NCBI RefSeq assembly: GCF_016124325.1
Contig: NZ_WGNY01000010.1
Coordinates: 1 to 64,000 of the forward strand
DNA: 64,000 nucleotides
Direction: 5' to 3'
From: Phenylobacterium sp.
Lineage (GTDB): Bacteria > Pseudomonadota > Alphaproteobacteria > Caulobacterales > Caulobacteraceae
Under the pieces are notes generated by a model that ran no database searches, had not been told where the DNA came from, and saw only the letters and a program-made list of their open reading frames with translations. The translations under genes were made by a program, and so were the position numbers. Within the stretch, counting starts at the first letter, position 1. Each line of letters begins with the position of its first letter. Below are positions 1 through 9,292 of this stretch, in pieces.

Positions 1-24
1 CACCGGCGTGTTCCCCTCGCGATC

Positions 25-534
25 ATGTCCGAGGCCGCCACAGACCGCGCCGAGGCCATCCTCGCCGAACTGGCCGAGATGGACCTCGAACTGGCCCGCA
101 AGGCCCATGGCGCCGCCATGGCCGCCGAGGACCCGGCCGAGGTGGCCGGACACATCCGCAACTACCAGCGCATGGCCCGCTCGGTCCGCCAGACGCTCGC
201 CATCAAGGCCCGGCTGGCCGAGGGGCGCGTCCGCCGCCTGGCCGAGCGGCCGCGCCTGCCCGAGCCCAGCCCCTTCGGGATCAAGCGCCGCATCCGCGAG
301 CTGAACCCCGCCGTCTGCCGGGTGATCGACGCCTTTACCGAGCGCGAGGACGAGCGCGAAAGCTATCGCGACGACCTCATCGAAGCCTTCTGCGACCTCG
401 ACGCCACCATCGACTACACCGCCGTGCCCCTCGACGCCCACGTGGCCGACATCTGTCACGTCCTGGGCCTGCCCGCCGGCCTCGCCGCCCGATGGCGCGA
501 CCTGCCGGCCGGGGAGGGGGAGGACAGCTCCTAG
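25..534 (+). CDS. Hypothetical protein, 169 aa
   Basis: I do not recognise a family. The 169-residue product is rich in Ala, Arg and Glu. It has a helical N-terminal half (roughly residues 5-75, possibly coiled coil), then a segment with SPFGIKRRIRELNPAVCRVI near residue 90 and an acidic C-terminal half. No signal peptide or membrane segment is visible, so it is probably cytoplasmic. It starts at ATG 25. Its TAG stop lies in a CTAG that is also the stop of the convergent LuxR-type gene, so the two genes overlap by four bases. Codon use matches the neighbours, which supports a real gene. The function is unknown. Confidence 0.6.
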   Translation: MSEAATDRAEAILAELAEMDLELARKAHGAAMAAEDPAEVAGHIRNYQRMARSVRQTLAIKARLAEGRVRRLAERPRLPEPSPFGIKRRIRELNPAVCRVIDAFTEREDERESYRDDLIEAFCDLDATIDYTAVPLDAHVADICHVLGLPAGLAARWRDLPAGEGEDSS

Positions 535-1658
535 CGCAGCGCCAACGCGCCGCCGTTCAGCACGGCGGCTTGCAGGGTCTCGCGGCTGTTGGCGCCGGTG
601 CGGCGGTAGAGGTTGCGCACGTGGCTCACCACGGTGTGCGGCGACAGGCCGAGCTGGGCGGCGATCTGCGGCTGGCCCATGCCCTCCAGCAGCCGGCGGC
701 ACACCACCTGCTCCTGCGGCGTCAGGCTGCGGAACAGGGCCGAGGCGAACAGGCGCGCCTGCAACGGCGTGCGCCGTGAGATCTGCACCACCACGGTGTC
801 GTCGCGGCGGCCGGCGGCCTGGGCCTCCATGGCGTAGGCCTTGAGCACGAACTCGCCGTGCGGCGAGGCGCGGCGCACGATGGCCGGGGCGCCGGGCCGT
901 CCGGCCAGGCCCGCGCCGACGCGGGCGGCCAGCTCGGCCAGCAGCGGCCGGGCCCAGGCCCAGGCGTCGGCCTCGGCGGCCGGACCGCGCGTGCGCCAGC
1001 GCTCCAGCACGGCGGCGGGGCTGTAGTAGGCCATCGAGGCCTGGCGCAGCAGGCGCGAGGCGTTGTGGCTGAGCTGCAGCACCTCGCCCTCGCGGTTGGT
1101 GGTGACCACGCCGGTCTCCACCTCCTCCAGGTCGGCGCTCTCGAACAGGCCGGGCTCGGCGGCGCGGCGCGAGAGGGCCAGGGCGGCGTAGGCGGCGGCG
1201 CTCTCGAAGGCCTTGAGGTCGGCCTCGGAATAGTCGGGGCCGCCGACCGCGCGGCCGAAGGCGATGTTGCCGACGGCCTTGCCGCCTTCGCGCAGCATCA
1301 TCGAGGCCATGCGGGCGAAGCCCAGCTCGCGGAACACCTCGTCGTAGAGTTCGGTCTCCCAGAGCCTGGGATTGTAGTCGCTGACCTTGAAGACGTCGGG
1401 CGCGCCGCCCCGGGCCGCCCCGGCGTGAGAGGGCATGAACCGGGCCTCGTCGCGGTTGAACCAGCGCTGGAAATAGCGGTTCGACACCTCGGGGCAGATG
1501 TCGTGGGTGACGAGGGCGTCGGTGGGGCGCAGGTCGTCGTCGTAGAGCACCAGGGTGGCGCTCTGGAACGGCGCGATCTCGGCCAGGCAGCGGGCGACGT
1601 CGTTGAACACCATGCCGGCGGGCAGGCCCGCGGCCGCGATGTGGCGCAGCGTCGCCAT
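531..1658 (-). CDS. LuxR-type transcriptional regulator with GAF-like sensory N-terminus
   Basis: The C-terminal 60 residues form a LuxR/NarL helix-turn-helix ([16 protein letters not shown], then [25 protein letters not shown]), so this is a DNA-binding regulator. The N-terminal 200 residues resemble a GAF/PAS-like sensory module. There is no receiver domain with a phospho-Asp and no clear acyl-homoserine-lactone pocket, so the signal is unknown. I chose ATG 1658 (375 aa). An in-frame GTG at 1682 is a close alternative. The ORF remains open to 1799, but that extension is Arg/Pro-rich and lies in the divergent promoter region shared with the hybrid kinase at 1863. Regulation of or by that kinase is possible but unproven. 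Confidence 0.8.
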   Translation of the reverse strand: MATLRHIAAAGLPAGMVFNDVARCLAEIAPFQSATLVLYDDDLRPTDALVTHDICPEVSNRYFQRWFNRDEARFMPSHAGAARGGAPDVFKVSDYNPRLWETELYDEVFRELGFARMASMMLREGGKAVGNIAFGRAVGGPDYSEADLKAFESAAAYAALALSRRAAEPGLFESADLEEVETGVVTTNREGEVLQLSHNASRLLRQASMAYYSPAAVLERWRTRGPAAEADAWAWARPLLAELAARVGAGLAGRPGAPAIVRRASPHGEFVLKAYAMEAQAAGRRDDTVVVQISRRTPLQARLFASALFRSLTPQEQVVCRRLLEGMGQPQIAAQLGLSPHTVVSHVRNLYRRTGANSRETLQAAVLNGGALALR

Positions 1659-1862
1659 CGCCTTGGCCGCCGCTTTCGTCACGCCGTGATCCGGGACACG
1701 CACATCGCGCGCGAAGCTTGGCGCGGTCGCGGCCCGCCGTCTTCCCCCGGCCAGGGGAGGAAACGCCGCCGGCCGCCGCCGGCCGGGAAATTCCCACAAT
1801 TAACCGATTGGGGACCGTTTCCGGTCAGAACATATGCACGTGTCGGGTGTGTGGAGTTGGCG

Positions 1863-3959
1863 GTGACGCCAGAGATTGCATCGAGGGCGAGCGCCATCGA
1901 TTGGCGCAAGATCGCATGGCTGGCGGCCGGCTACGTGGCCTCCATGGCCTATCACCTGTTCCTGGCCGGCGCGACCGAGGGCCTGCCGACCATCTGGACG
2001 GCCAACGCCATCGTCATCGGCGGCCTGCTCGCCCTGCCGCGGCGCGAGGGCTACATCCTGCTGGGCCTGACGGGCGCCTTCCACGCCGCCTTCGAACTGG
2101 CCATCGGCGACGCGCCCACCTTCGCCATGGCCGTGACGTCGCTCGACCTCGCCCAGGAGGCGCTGACCAGCGAGGTGCTCTGCATGCTGGGGCTCTGCGG
2201 GCGCATCCGGACCATGCGCCGGCTGGTCGCCGTGACCGCCGCGGCCAGCGCCTTCACCGGCGTGGCCTCGATCGTCACCAACGGCCTGCTCTCGCTGAGC
2301 ATGGGCCACGCCTTCTGGGAGGGCTGGCTCGACTGGACGGTGCCCAACGTGATCGGCGTGGCCGTCATGCTGCCGGTGGTCCTGGTCCTGCTGGACCGCC
2401 GCCTGGCCCGCGGCTTTCCGGCCGGCCGGGTCGAGGTGGCCGCGATCGCGATCCTGACCACGGCCTTCTCGTTCGCGCTCCACTATTTCGACGCGCCGTT
2501 CCGGGTCGTGCTCTTCGGCCCGGCGCTCTATTCGGCCTTCCGGGGCGGACCGCGGGCCACGGCCCTGACCGTCGTCGGCTCGCTGGGGGCGGCGATTCCG
2601 GCGCTGCTCTGGCGCATCGGCCCCGACCGCGACCTCGTACTCAGCGCCCTGCACAACATCGAGGTCAGCCACATCGCGCTCTATGTGGTCTGCATGGGCT
2701 CGGCGCTGGCGCTCGCCCGGCAGGCGCGGCTCCAGGCGATGCTGACCCGCGGCCAGGCGGTCGCCCGCGCCGCCCAGGCGCGCGCCCAGGCCGCCAGCCA
2801 GGCCAAGTCGGACTTCCTGGCCACCATGAGCCACGAGATCCGCACGCCGCTGAACAGCATCCTGGGCTTCGCCGAACTGGTCGCCGAGGATCCGGGGCTG
2901 ACCGAGGCGAACCGCCGCCGCCTCGAGCTGGTCGGCCGCGCCGGCCGCTCGCTGGCCGACCTCGTGAACGATCTGCTCGACTTCTCCAGGGTCGAGGCTG
3001 GCCGCATGGAGTTGTCGCCGGGCCCCGCCGCACCGGCCGCCGTGCTGCGCGACGCCGCCGCGATCGTGGAGCCGACCGCGGAGGCCAAAGGCTTGGCGCT
3101 GGTCGTCGAGGTCGAGGCGCGGGGCGACGCCGACCCGGAAGCCAGGCTGATGCTGGACGAGACGCGCCTGCGCCAGGTGCTGCTCAACCTGCTGGCCAAT
3201 GCGGTGAAGTTCACGGCCGAGGGCCGGGTCGGCGCCCGGCTCGTCCTGGGCCCCGCCCTGGGGCAGATGCTGTTCGAGGTGACCGACACCGGCATCGGCA
3301 TCGCGCCGGAGGTGCGGTCCAGGCTGTTCCAGCGCTTCTCCCAGGCCGACAGCTCGATCACGCGCCACTACGGCGGCGCCGGCCTCGGGCTGGCGATCAG
3401 CAAGGCCCTGGTGCGCATAATGGGCGGCGATATCGGCGTCGAGAGCACGCCGGGCCAGGGCTCGCGCTTCTGGGTCAGGCTCGATGCGGAGCCGGCTGCC
3501 GTCGCGGCGTCGCCCGAGGCGTCGGCCGACCTCGTCGAAGCCGAGGCGCGCCCGGCGCGGATCCTCCTGGTGGACGACCACCCCATGAACCGCGAACTGG
3601 GCGAGGCGCTGTTGGTGCTGGCGGGCTGCGACGTGGCGACGGCCGACGACGGCGCGGCGGCGGTCGAGGCCGCGCGCCACGAGGTCTTCGACCTGATCCT
3701 GATGGATGTCCACATGCCGGGGATGGACGGCTTGACCGCCACCCGGACCATCCGCGCCCTGCCGGGCGCCTCCGCCGCCACGCCGATCGTGGCGTTGAGC
3801 GCCGACGCCCGCCCGGAGCAGATCGCCCGCTGTCGCGCGGCGGGCATGAAGGGCCATGTGGCGAAGCCCATCCATCGCGAGAGGCTGCTCGCCGCCGTCG
3901 CCGACGCGCTGGCCGGCGAGGGCGCGGAGGACGAGGCGATCGGGCAGGGCGCGCCCTAG
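1863..3959 (+). CDS. Hybrid sensor histidine kinase with MASE1-like membrane sensor and receiver domain
   Basis: This is a membrane-bound hybrid kinase of 698 residues. Residues 1-290 carry about eight hydrophobic segments in a MASE1-like arrangement. A short Ala/Arg/Gln-rich coil leads into a HisKA domain with the phospho-accepting His324 ([16 protein letters not shown]). An HATPase_c domain follows (N box [12 protein letters not shown] boxes DTGIGI and GGAGLGLAI). The C-terminal receiver domain has Asp615 in [11 protein letters not shown] and a KPIH Lys near the end. I chose GTG 1863 because GGAG lies six bases upstream; GTG 1851 is in frame but has no ribosome-binding site. It is divergent from the LuxR-type regulator. 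No dedicated output protein is adjacent. The signal is unknown. Confidence 0.88.
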   Translation: MTPEIASRASAIDWRKIAWLAAGYVASMAYHLFLAGATEGLPTIWTANAIVIGGLLALPRREGYILLGLTGAFHAAFELAIGDAPTFAMAVTSLDLAQEALTSEVLCMLGLCGRIRTMRRLVAVTAAASAFTGVASIVTNGLLSLSMGHAFWEGWLDWTVPNVIGVAVMLPVVLVLLDRRLARGFPAGRVEVAAIAILTTAFSFALHYFDAPFRVVLFGPALYSAFRGGPRATALTVVGSLGAAIPALLWRIGPDRDLVLSALHNIEVSHIALYVVCMGSALALARQARLQAMLTRGQAVARAAQARAQAASQAKSDFLATMSHEIRTPLNSILGFAELVAEDPGLTEANRRRLELVGRAGRSLADLVNDLLDFSRVEAGRMELSPGPAAPAAVLRDAAAIVEPTAEAKGLALVVEVEARGDADPEARLMLDETRLRQVLLNLLANAVKFTAEGRVGARLVLGPALGQMLFEVTDTGIGIAPEVRSRLFQRFSQADSSITRHYGGAGLGLAISKALVRIMGGDIGVESTPGQGSRFWVRLDAEPAAVAASPEASADLVEAEARPARILLVDDHPMNRELGEALLVLAGCDVATADDGAAAVEAARHEVFDLILMDVHMPGMDGLTATRTIRALPGASAATPIVALSADARPEQIARCRAAGMKGHVAKPIHRERLLAAVADALAGEGAEDEAIGQGAP

Positions 3960-4312
3960 GTCCGCGTCTTGGCTTGGATGCTCTTCAGGTACTTGATGAT
4001 CGAGATCACTTCGTAGGGCTCGAAGCGGAACTCGGGCATGGCCGGGTGGCCGGTGAGGATGCCGGTGGCCAGACCTTCGCCCAGCCGATCGACGTCGATG
4101 TGCTGATTGAGCTGGCGGAACGGCGGCGCCTGCGGACTGGCGCTGACGCCCGTCGGGCCGGTCGCGTGGCACATGCCGCAATTGCGCGCCGTCAGCGCCT
4201 GACCGAGCGCGACCTGGTCGGCTTCGCTGAGCTCCGGCGGAGTCGCCTCCGCCGCGCCGACGAGAGCGGCCGCCATGCCCAATCCCGCCAGAACTCCGCC
4301 GATCCTGATCAT
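3956..4312 (-). CDS. Small periplasmic class I cytochrome c
   Basis: This is a 118-residue c-type cytochrome for periplasmic electron transfer. An N-terminal signal peptide (hydrophobic residues 4-22, AEA cleavage region) precedes one haem-binding CxxCH motif (NCGMCH, about residues 45-50). The likely axial Met is in HPAMPEF near residue 90. The size and order fit monohaem cytochrome c / cytochrome cL-like proteins. The TAG stop shares CTAG with the stop of the convergent hybrid kinase. A TTGAC-N4-GTCAA palindrome is centred about 60 bases upstream of the start codon, suggesting control by an FNR/FixK-type regulator. The redox partner is not identifiable from the window. Confidence 0.85.
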   Translation of the reverse strand: MIRIGGVLAGLGMAAALVGAAEATPPELSEADQVALGQALTARNCGMCHATGPTGVSASPQAPPFRQLNQHIDVDRLGEGLATGILTGHPAMPEFRFEPYEVISIIKYLKSIQAKTRT

Positions 4313-4366
4313 GGCGCCATCCTCGAAACTGACTCGACCATCCTGCCCGTCGGTTCGTTCCCGACC

Positions 4367-4380
4367 TTGACGCGAGTCAA
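4367..4380. promoter_or_regulatory. FNR/FixK-like inverted repeat (TTGAC-N4-GTCAA)
   Basis: This is a perfect 5+5 palindrome, TTGAC-GCGA-GTCAA, in the 154-bp divergent spacer between the cytochrome c gene and the RTX protease gene. It matches the layout of CRP/FNR/FixK sites (TTGAY-N4-RTCAA). Its centre is about 61 bases from the cytochrome start codon and 93 from the protease start. Control of the cytochrome by an oxygen-responsive FNR/FixK protein is an inference; no such regulator is in the window. Confidence 0.45.
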
Positions 4381-4466
4381 ACCTCGCGAGCCGAAGAATC
4401 GGCTCGACGACGCGCCGCTAGCGCATAACGTGTCGTGGTCGAAGAGTCGCCGCAGGGGGGTGGTGC

Positions 4467-6122
4467 ATGGGGTCGATCACGATCCAGCAGGTCTATGACG
4501 GCCTTTGGGCCGAGGATCACAACCGCTGGAGCGGCGCCGGCATCAGCTACAGCATCCCCGGGCCCGGCGCGGTCTGGTCTTCGTCGTCCTACGGGCCGAC
4601 CGACGAGCCGTACGACCCGGCCTACGGCGTGCTGAGCGCCGATCAGGCTTCGGTCTTCGATCTCGCGGTCGGGCTGTGGGCGCGGCTGATCTCGGTGAAC
4701 GTGTCGCGGGTCGCCGACACCACGCTGAGCTACGGCAACATCCGCGTCGCGGTCACGGACACCTCCGCCCACCTCGACGACGGCGACGACGCCGCAGCCT
4801 ACGCCTACTATCCGCCGGCGCCGGGATCCGGGATCGACGCGATCAACGGCGACATCTGGATCGACACCGGCCTGAGCGACTACGACCCGTCGCCGGGCGG
4901 CTACTACTTCGAGACCCTGCTGCACGAACTGGGTCACGCCTTCGGTCTCAAGCACCCGTTCGAGGGCGCGACGCTCCCGAGCGAATTCGACAACACCCGC
5001 TATACGGTGATGTCCTACACGGACTTCGCGGACTCCAGCTTCCGCTACTTCGAGGTCCAGAACGGCCAGCTCACCGCCCTGACCTTCATCGTCCAACCCG
5101 CGACGCCGATGCCGCTGGACATCATCGCGATCCGGGGCGTGTACGGCGCAGCGCAGGTCAGCACCTCGGACGACGCCTACGGCTTCGACGAGAACTATCC
5201 GCTGATCGCCACCGTCGTCGACGACGGCGGCGTCGACACCTTCAATTTCTCCGACCATTCCAGCGGTTCGCTGATCGACCTGACGCCCGGCGCGTTCTCC
5301 AGCATCAGCATCTGGTCGGTCGCCGATCAGATCGCCTACTGGACAGCGCGGTTTCCCGAATACGACCCGAAGTTCATCGCGGACTTCCTGAACCAGCCCG
5401 ACACCTACACCTGGCGCGACAACCTCGCGACCTCGGCCGACACCACGATCGAAAACGTCATCGCCGGGGCGGGCGACGACACGATCCAGGGCAACGACGT
5501 GGGGAACAAGCTGTCGGGCGGCGAAGGCGACGATCGCATCTTCGGCAAGGCGGGCGCTGACACCATCGAGGGTGGGGCCGGCACGAACTATCTTCGCGGC
5601 GACGAGGGTGACGACTCCATCGTGGGCGGCTCGGGCTTCGACGACATCAACGGCAACATGGGCAACGACACCTGCGCCTCCGGCGGCGGGGACGACTGGG
5701 TGGTGGGCGGCAAGGACAACGACAGCCTGACGGGCTCGGCCGGCCAGAACTTGGTCTACGGCAACCTCGGCAACGACACCTGCGACGGCGGCGACGGCGA
5801 CGACATCGTCCGCGGCGGCCAGAACGACGACGTGATCTTCGGCGGGGCCGGGGACGATTTCGTCTCGGGCGACAAGGGCGACGACACCATCACCGGCGGG
5901 GCGGGCGCGGACCGCTTCCACACCTTCGGGGCGGCCGGCATCGACCGGGTGCTGGACTTCCACATCGCCGAGGGCGACCGGGTGCAGCTCGATCCGGGCA
6001 CGGTCTACACGGTCTCCCAGGTGGGCGCGGACACGGTCATCGACATGACCGGCGGTGGCAAGATGATCCTGGTCGGCGTCCAGATGAGCACGCTGACCGG
6101 GGACTGGATCTTCGGAGCCTGA
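4467..6122 (+). CDS. Serralysin-like M10 metalloprotease with RTX repeats
   Basis: This is a predicted secreted zinc metalloprotease of 551 residues. Residues 153-163 carry HELGHAFGLKH, the HExxHxxGxxH zinc site of the metzincins, with the Met-turn VMSYTDF about 25 residues later. From about residue 333 to 478 there are many glycine/aspartate nonapeptides (GAGDDTIQG, GGEGDDRIFG and similar), which bind calcium and guide type I secretion. There is no N-terminal signal peptide, as expected for an ABC-exported RTX protein. The C-terminus (DRVLDFHIAEGDRV and a hydrophobic end) fits the export signal region. No type I exporter genes are nearby, so export must use one encoded elsewhere. The start is ATG 4467 after a G-rich ribosome-binding site. 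Confidence 0.9.
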   Translation: MGSITIQQVYDGLWAEDHNRWSGAGISYSIPGPGAVWSSSSYGPTDEPYDPAYGVLSADQASVFDLAVGLWARLISVNVSRVADTTLSYGNIRVAVTDTSAHLDDGDDAAAYAYYPPAPGSGIDAINGDIWIDTGLSDYDPSPGGYYFETLLHELGHAFGLKHPFEGATLPSEFDNTRYTVMSYTDFADSSFRYFEVQNGQLTALTFIVQPATPMPLDIIAIRGVYGAAQVSTSDDAYGFDENYPLIATVVDDGGVDTFNFSDHSSGSLIDLTPGAFSSISIWSVADQIAYWTARFPEYDPKFIADFLNQPDTYTWRDNLATSADTTIENVIAGAGDDTIQGNDVGNKLSGGEGDDRIFGKAGADTIEGGAGTNYLRGDEGDDSIVGGSGFDDINGNMGNDTCASGGGDDWVVGGKDNDSLTGSAGQNLVYGNLGNDTCDGGDGDDIVRGGQNDDVIFGGAGDDFVSGDKGDDTITGGAGADRFHTFGAAGIDRVLDFHIAEGDRVQLDPGTVYTVSQVGADTVIDMTGGGKMILVGVQMSTLTGDWIFGA

Positions 6123-6125
6123 CGC

Positions 6126-6890
6126 TCAGTTCGGACTGCGTCCGGCCTGCGCGGCGGCGGCGGCGGCGTTCAGTTCGCGAATCCGGCTGTCCAGGAGCTG
6201 GGCCAGCCGCTCGGGATCTTCGGCCCGGCTCAGCGCGAGCCGAAAGGCGGCCTGGCCGCCGTCGACCACCTGCGGGTCGGCGCGGGAGTTGAGCGCGCGG
6301 ACATAGGCCTGCTGCAGGCGCCGGTGCTGAGCGCTCAGCTGGGGGTCGCCGCAGACCAGACGCTCGCCACGGGTGGCGAGCCCGGCGCAGCGGTCGACCT
6401 TCCTGATGGGCGCCGATTCGGCCGGAGGCGACGCGGGCGCGACGTCGGGCGCCGGGGTCGGGGCCAGTTTGGCGGGGGACGGCGGGGCCGGCGTCGTCGA
6501 CGGCGCCGGCTCGTAGCGGGCCAGCATGGCGCGCGCCGCCGGGGCGGGACGCGGCGGAGGCGGGGAGACCTGCATCGGCTGAAGGCCGCTCAGCGTCCAG
6601 GCGAGCGCACCGGCGGCGAACCCGCCGCCGAGGGCCAGCAGGGGCCGGCGGGACCGCCTCCGAACGCCGGCGTCACCCTCGAACGCTTGATCCGCGTCCT
6701 CGTCGTCGGCCCAATCGTCATCCGGGACCGGCGCGGGACTCCCCAGGGCGCGGATCGGCGCGCCGCGGCTCTTGGCGACGAGGGCTGCGTTGATCTGATC
6801 GGCCAGCGCGGCCTGGCCGCGGGCTTCGGCGCGGTCCAACAGACGCCGAAGGTCCGAAGCGCTCAGCGTGGAAAGATCGACGCCCGGCAT
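6126..6890 (-). CDS. Single-pass membrane protein with LprI-like C-terminal domain (paralogue of 7887-8609)
   Basis: This 254-residue protein has three parts. A cytoplasmic N-terminus (VDLSTLSASDLRRLLDRAEARG) is followed by one hydrophobic segment after an Arg-rich stretch (LLALGGGFAAGALAWTLSGL, about residues 82-101) and a long Pro/Ala linker. The C-terminal domain of about 80 residues has two Cys (RCAGLATRGERLVCGDPQL) and the pattern LxxxYxxAL...Q..F......RI.EL, typical of LprI/DUF1311 lysozyme-inhibitor-like domains. The C-terminal part is predicted periplasmic. ATG 6890 begins the segment shared with the paralogue; ATG 6944 is also open. The two paralogues flank an enoyl-CoA hydratase gene. 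Lysozyme inhibition is suggested only by the family name. Confidence 0.7.
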   Translation of the reverse strand: MPGVDLSTLSASDLRRLLDRAEARGQAALADQINAALVAKSRGAPIRALGSPAPVPDDDWADDEDADQAFEGDAGVRRRSRRPLLALGGGFAAGALAWTLSGLQPMQVSPPPPRPAPAARAMLARYEPAPSTTPAPPSPAKLAPTPAPDVAPASPPAESAPIRKVDRCAGLATRGERLVCGDPQLSAQHRRLQQAYVRALNSRADPQVVDGGQAAFRLALSRAEDPERLAQLLDSRIRELNAAAAAAQAGRSPN

Positions 6891-7052
6891 CGCCCGTCTG
6901 CTGCCTCCCGCCCCCTCAGCAGGATGAGTCGCCCGAGCGATCAACCCTTGGGCGGGTCACAAAGTTGCGCGTCGGCCTCCTGGGCGGCAACCGCGAAAGC
7001 CGGGGCGGAGACGAGAACCGCCCGACCGCCCAAAGCCCGGGCGCGCGGCGCC

Positions 7053-7865
7053 TCAAGCGCCGGTGAACCGTGGCGGCCGCTTCTCGAGGAAATGGGCGAC
7101 GCCCTCCTTGAAGTCGTCGCTCTTCAGGCTCTCGGCCATCTCTCGGTCGGCCGTCTTCATGGCTTCGCCGAGTCCCTGCAGCATGCCGTCCCAGAGCTGG
7201 CGCTTGATCACGCGTGTCGAACGCGGCGAGACGGCTGCGGCGAGCTCGCCGGCATAGGCGCGCGTCTCGGCGATCAGGGCGTTGGTGGGAAAGACGCGGT
7301 CGGCCAGCCCGATGCGGTAGGCCTCCTCGGCGTCGACGCGCCGCGACGAGAGCAGCAGGTCCATGGCGCGGGAGTGGCCGACCAAGCGGGGCAGCATCCA
7401 GCTGATCCCGTGCTCGGCGATCAGGCCACGGCGCGAGAACGCGGTGACGAAGGTCGCGCTGTCGGCGGCGAACCGGAGGTCGCAGAACAGCAGGAGCGCC
7501 AGCCCCATGCCGGCGGCCGGCCCGTTGACGGCGGCGATGATCGGCGTGCGCACCGCCGGGAACCACGCCATCGGATGCCGGAAATCGGCGCGGGCGTCCG
7601 GGTCGTAGGGCGTGTGGGCCCGCGCCTCGAGGCCGCCGGCGGCGCTGATGTCGGCGAGGTCCTTCATGTCGGCGCCGGCGCAGAAGCCGCGTCCGGCGCC
7701 GGTGAGCACGATGGCGCGCACGTCGGGGTCGGCGTCGGCGGTCTCCATGGCCGCGCGGACCTCGCCCGCCATCACCTGGGTCCAGGCGTTGAGCCGCTCG
7801 GGCCGGTTCAGCGTGACGGTGGCGATGTGGTCGCTCACCTCGTACAGAATCTGCGTGTAGCCCAT
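7053..7865 (-). CDS. Enoyl-CoA hydratase/isomerase family protein
   Basis: This 270-residue crotonase-fold protein probably hydrates or isomerises a CoA thioester in fatty-acid or related degradation. Visible family features are the oxyanion-hole strand AIVLTGAGRGFCAGADMKDL (about residues 50-69), the second conserved loop NGPAAGMGLALLLFCDLRFA (near 115-134), and RRGLIAEHGISWMLPRLVG, where a catalytic acid often lies. The C-terminal helical domain ends with FLEKRPPRFTG, as in many crotonase paralogues. Full length is normal for the family. The start is ATG 7865 with a GGAGG-type site (ggaggaaacgt) upstream. It lies between two LprI-like genes with no other acyl-CoA enzymes nearby, so the substrate cannot be named. 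Confidence 0.88.
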   Translation of the reverse strand: MGYTQILYEVSDHIATVTLNRPERLNAWTQVMAGEVRAAMETADADPDVRAIVLTGAGRGFCAGADMKDLADISAAGGLEARAHTPYDPDARADFRHPMAWFPAVRTPIIAAVNGPAAGMGLALLLFCDLRFAADSATFVTAFSRRGLIAEHGISWMLPRLVGHSRAMDLLLSSRRVDAEEAYRIGLADRVFPTNALIAETRAYAGELAAAVSPRSTRVIKRQLWDGMLQGLGEAMKTADREMAESLKSDDFKEGVAHFLEKRPPRFTGA

Positions 7866-7886
7866 GACGTTTCCTCCGACCGCGCC

Positions 7887-8609
7887 TTATGACGGAGGCG
7901 GAGCCGGCGCGCCGGCCGCGGCCTCCAGTTCGGCGATTCTCGCCTGATACATGGCGTTGAGCTGTTCGCGATCCCAGACCCCGTCGCGCGCGCGGCGCCA
8001 CGCCGCCTGTTCCCGGGCGAGGCCCAGCGGGTCGGGCGCGGTCTTGAGGGCGCGCTCGTAGACCGTTGTGAGCTGGTGATCCTGGATGGCCAGGCTTGGA
8101 TATCCGCAGAGCAGCCGCTGGCCGGGCGTGGGCAGGTCGAGGCAGGGATTGGGCTTGTCCGCCGACGCGACCGCGACCGGCTCGGCGACCGGAGGCTCCT
8201 GCGCGGTCGGCGTCTCTGCGGGCGGCGGCGAGGCCGGGACGGGCGCGGTGGAGGCCCGCACCACCATCGCCCGCGACACGACCGGGTGCGGCGCCTGGAT
8301 GAAGAAGCCGGGCAGGCTGAGGCCCCACGCCAGCCCGGCCCCGAGCATGGCCGATATGGCGAGAACGGCGGTGGCCGGCCCGCGCCGCCGGGCCGGGCGG
8401 GCGGGTTGCACAGCCGGCCGTCGCGCCGCCGGCCCGTTGCGGCGGGCCTCCAGCTCCGCGGTCAGCCGCTCGGCCAGCGCGACCTGTCCGCGCGTGCGCG
8501 CGAGCCCGAGCAGACGATGCAGGTCGTCCATGCTCAGGCTCGAAAGATCGATCTGCCCCCGGGCCGGTTCATCATGGCCCGCGCGGCGCGTTCCCCGTCT
8601 CACGCCCAT
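7887..8609 (-). CDS. Single-pass membrane protein with LprI-like C-terminal domain (paralogue of 6126-6890)
   Basis: This 240-residue protein has the same design as the gene at 6126-6890. It has an IDLSSLSMDDLHRLLGLART N-terminal segment, an Arg-rich stretch and one membrane helix (AVLAISAMLGAGLAWGLSL, about residues 78-96). A Pro/Ala linker leads to a C-terminal two-Cys LprI/DUF1311-like domain (CLDLPTPGQRLLCGYPSL, then YERAL, Q.AWRRAR and YQARIAELE). The copies are clearly homologous over their whole length but diverged, so the duplication is not recent. The ATG 8609 start is tentative; a GTG two codons later is possible. Function unknown; the C-terminal domain is predicted to face the periplasm. 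Confidence 0.7.
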   Translation of the reverse strand: MGVRRGTRRAGHDEPARGQIDLSSLSMDDLHRLLGLARTRGQVALAERLTAELEARRNGPAARRPAVQPARPARRRGPATAVLAISAMLGAGLAWGLSLPGFFIQAPHPVVSRAMVVRASTAPVPASPPPAETPTAQEPPVAEPVAVASADKPNPCLDLPTPGQRLLCGYPSLAIQDHQLTTVYERALKTAPDPLGLAREQAAWRRARDGVWDREQLNAMYQARIAELEAAAGAPAPPPS

Positions 8610-8658
8610 ACCAAACCCCGACTGCGCCGCGGCCGTCGCGCGGCCACGCCTGTTCCCC

Positions 8659-9225
8659 TTAGCCGATCATATCCAGAGCTTTTACGACCTCCGAGACCGG
8701 CGGCCGCTTCTGATAGGTTTCCTCGGCCAGGGAGGCGCGGATCACGCCCGCCCGGTCGATTACGAAGATGGCCGGGCGCGGCACGCCGTAGGCGCGGCTG
8801 CCCGCCGCGTATTGCGGATCGCGCAGGCCCCAGCGGTCGATCACGACCGAGCCCTTGTCGGACAGCAGCGGATAGGTGATTCCCCGCCGCTGGGTGAAGG
8901 CCTTGGTGACCTCGGGGTCGTCATAGGAGACGCCCACGATCCTGTAGCCGCGCGACTCGATCTCGGCGGCTCCGGCGTTCATCGCCATGAGCTGGGCCTG
9001 ACAGAACGGGCACCAGCCGGCCGAGCGGTAGAACATCAGCACCACGCCCTTCGGGCCGGCCAGTTCGGTCAGGGTCCGAGGCGCGCCGTTCTGGTCGGCC
9101 AGGGCGCCGACCTCGGGCGCACGGGTTCCCACCTTCGGACCGAACGGCGCGTCGGCGCGGGCCGCGGGGGCGAGGAGGGCGAAGGCGGTGGCGGTGGCCA
9201 TCAGGCGTCGGCGGTCGATGCGCAT
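8659..9225 (-). CDS. Exported AhpC/TSA-type thioredoxin-fold protein (peroxiredoxin-like)
   Basis: The 188-residue product has an N-terminal export signal with three Arg (DRRRLMATATAFALLAPAARA, residues 4-24); it may use Tat or Sec. The mature part has the AhpC/TSA thioredoxin fold: GTRAPEV, then VVLMFYRSAGWCPFCQAQL with a CPFC active site near residues 72-75, YDDPEVTKAF, and the cis-Pro region GVPRPAIFVID. CPFC is a thioredoxin-like redox pair, so it may act as a periplasmic thiol oxidoreductase or a peroxidase; the sequence does not decide. It is transcribed separately from the DUF389 gene upstream on the same strand, with a 67-base gap. Confidence 0.82.
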   Translation of the reverse strand: MRIDRRRLMATATAFALLAPAARADAPFGPKVGTRAPEVGALADQNGAPRTLTELAGPKGVVLMFYRSAGWCPFCQAQLMAMNAGAAEIESRGYRIVGVSYDDPEVTKAFTQRRGITYPLLSDKGSVVIDRWGLRDPQYAAGSRAYGVPRPAIFVIDRAGVIRASLAEETYQKRPPVSEVVKALDMIG

Positions 9226-9292
9226 CGGTCCTCCTCTGGTCGCGCGGCGGGATACTGGACTGCGGGCGCGGGCGCGCCAACCGCCGATCCCG

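Noticed and set aside
858..1860. Long plus-strand frame joined in front of the hybrid kinase (would give 1033 residues)
   Set aside because: It is the antisense of the LuxR-type gene; its sequence is Gly/Arg/Ala-rich with no family match. The kinase starts at GTG 1863 with its own ribosome-binding site.
1800..4181. Minus-strand open frame of nearly 800 codons opposite the hybrid kinase
   Set aside because: It is a high-GC shadow; all conserved motifs are on the plus strand and the composition is typical of antisense translation.
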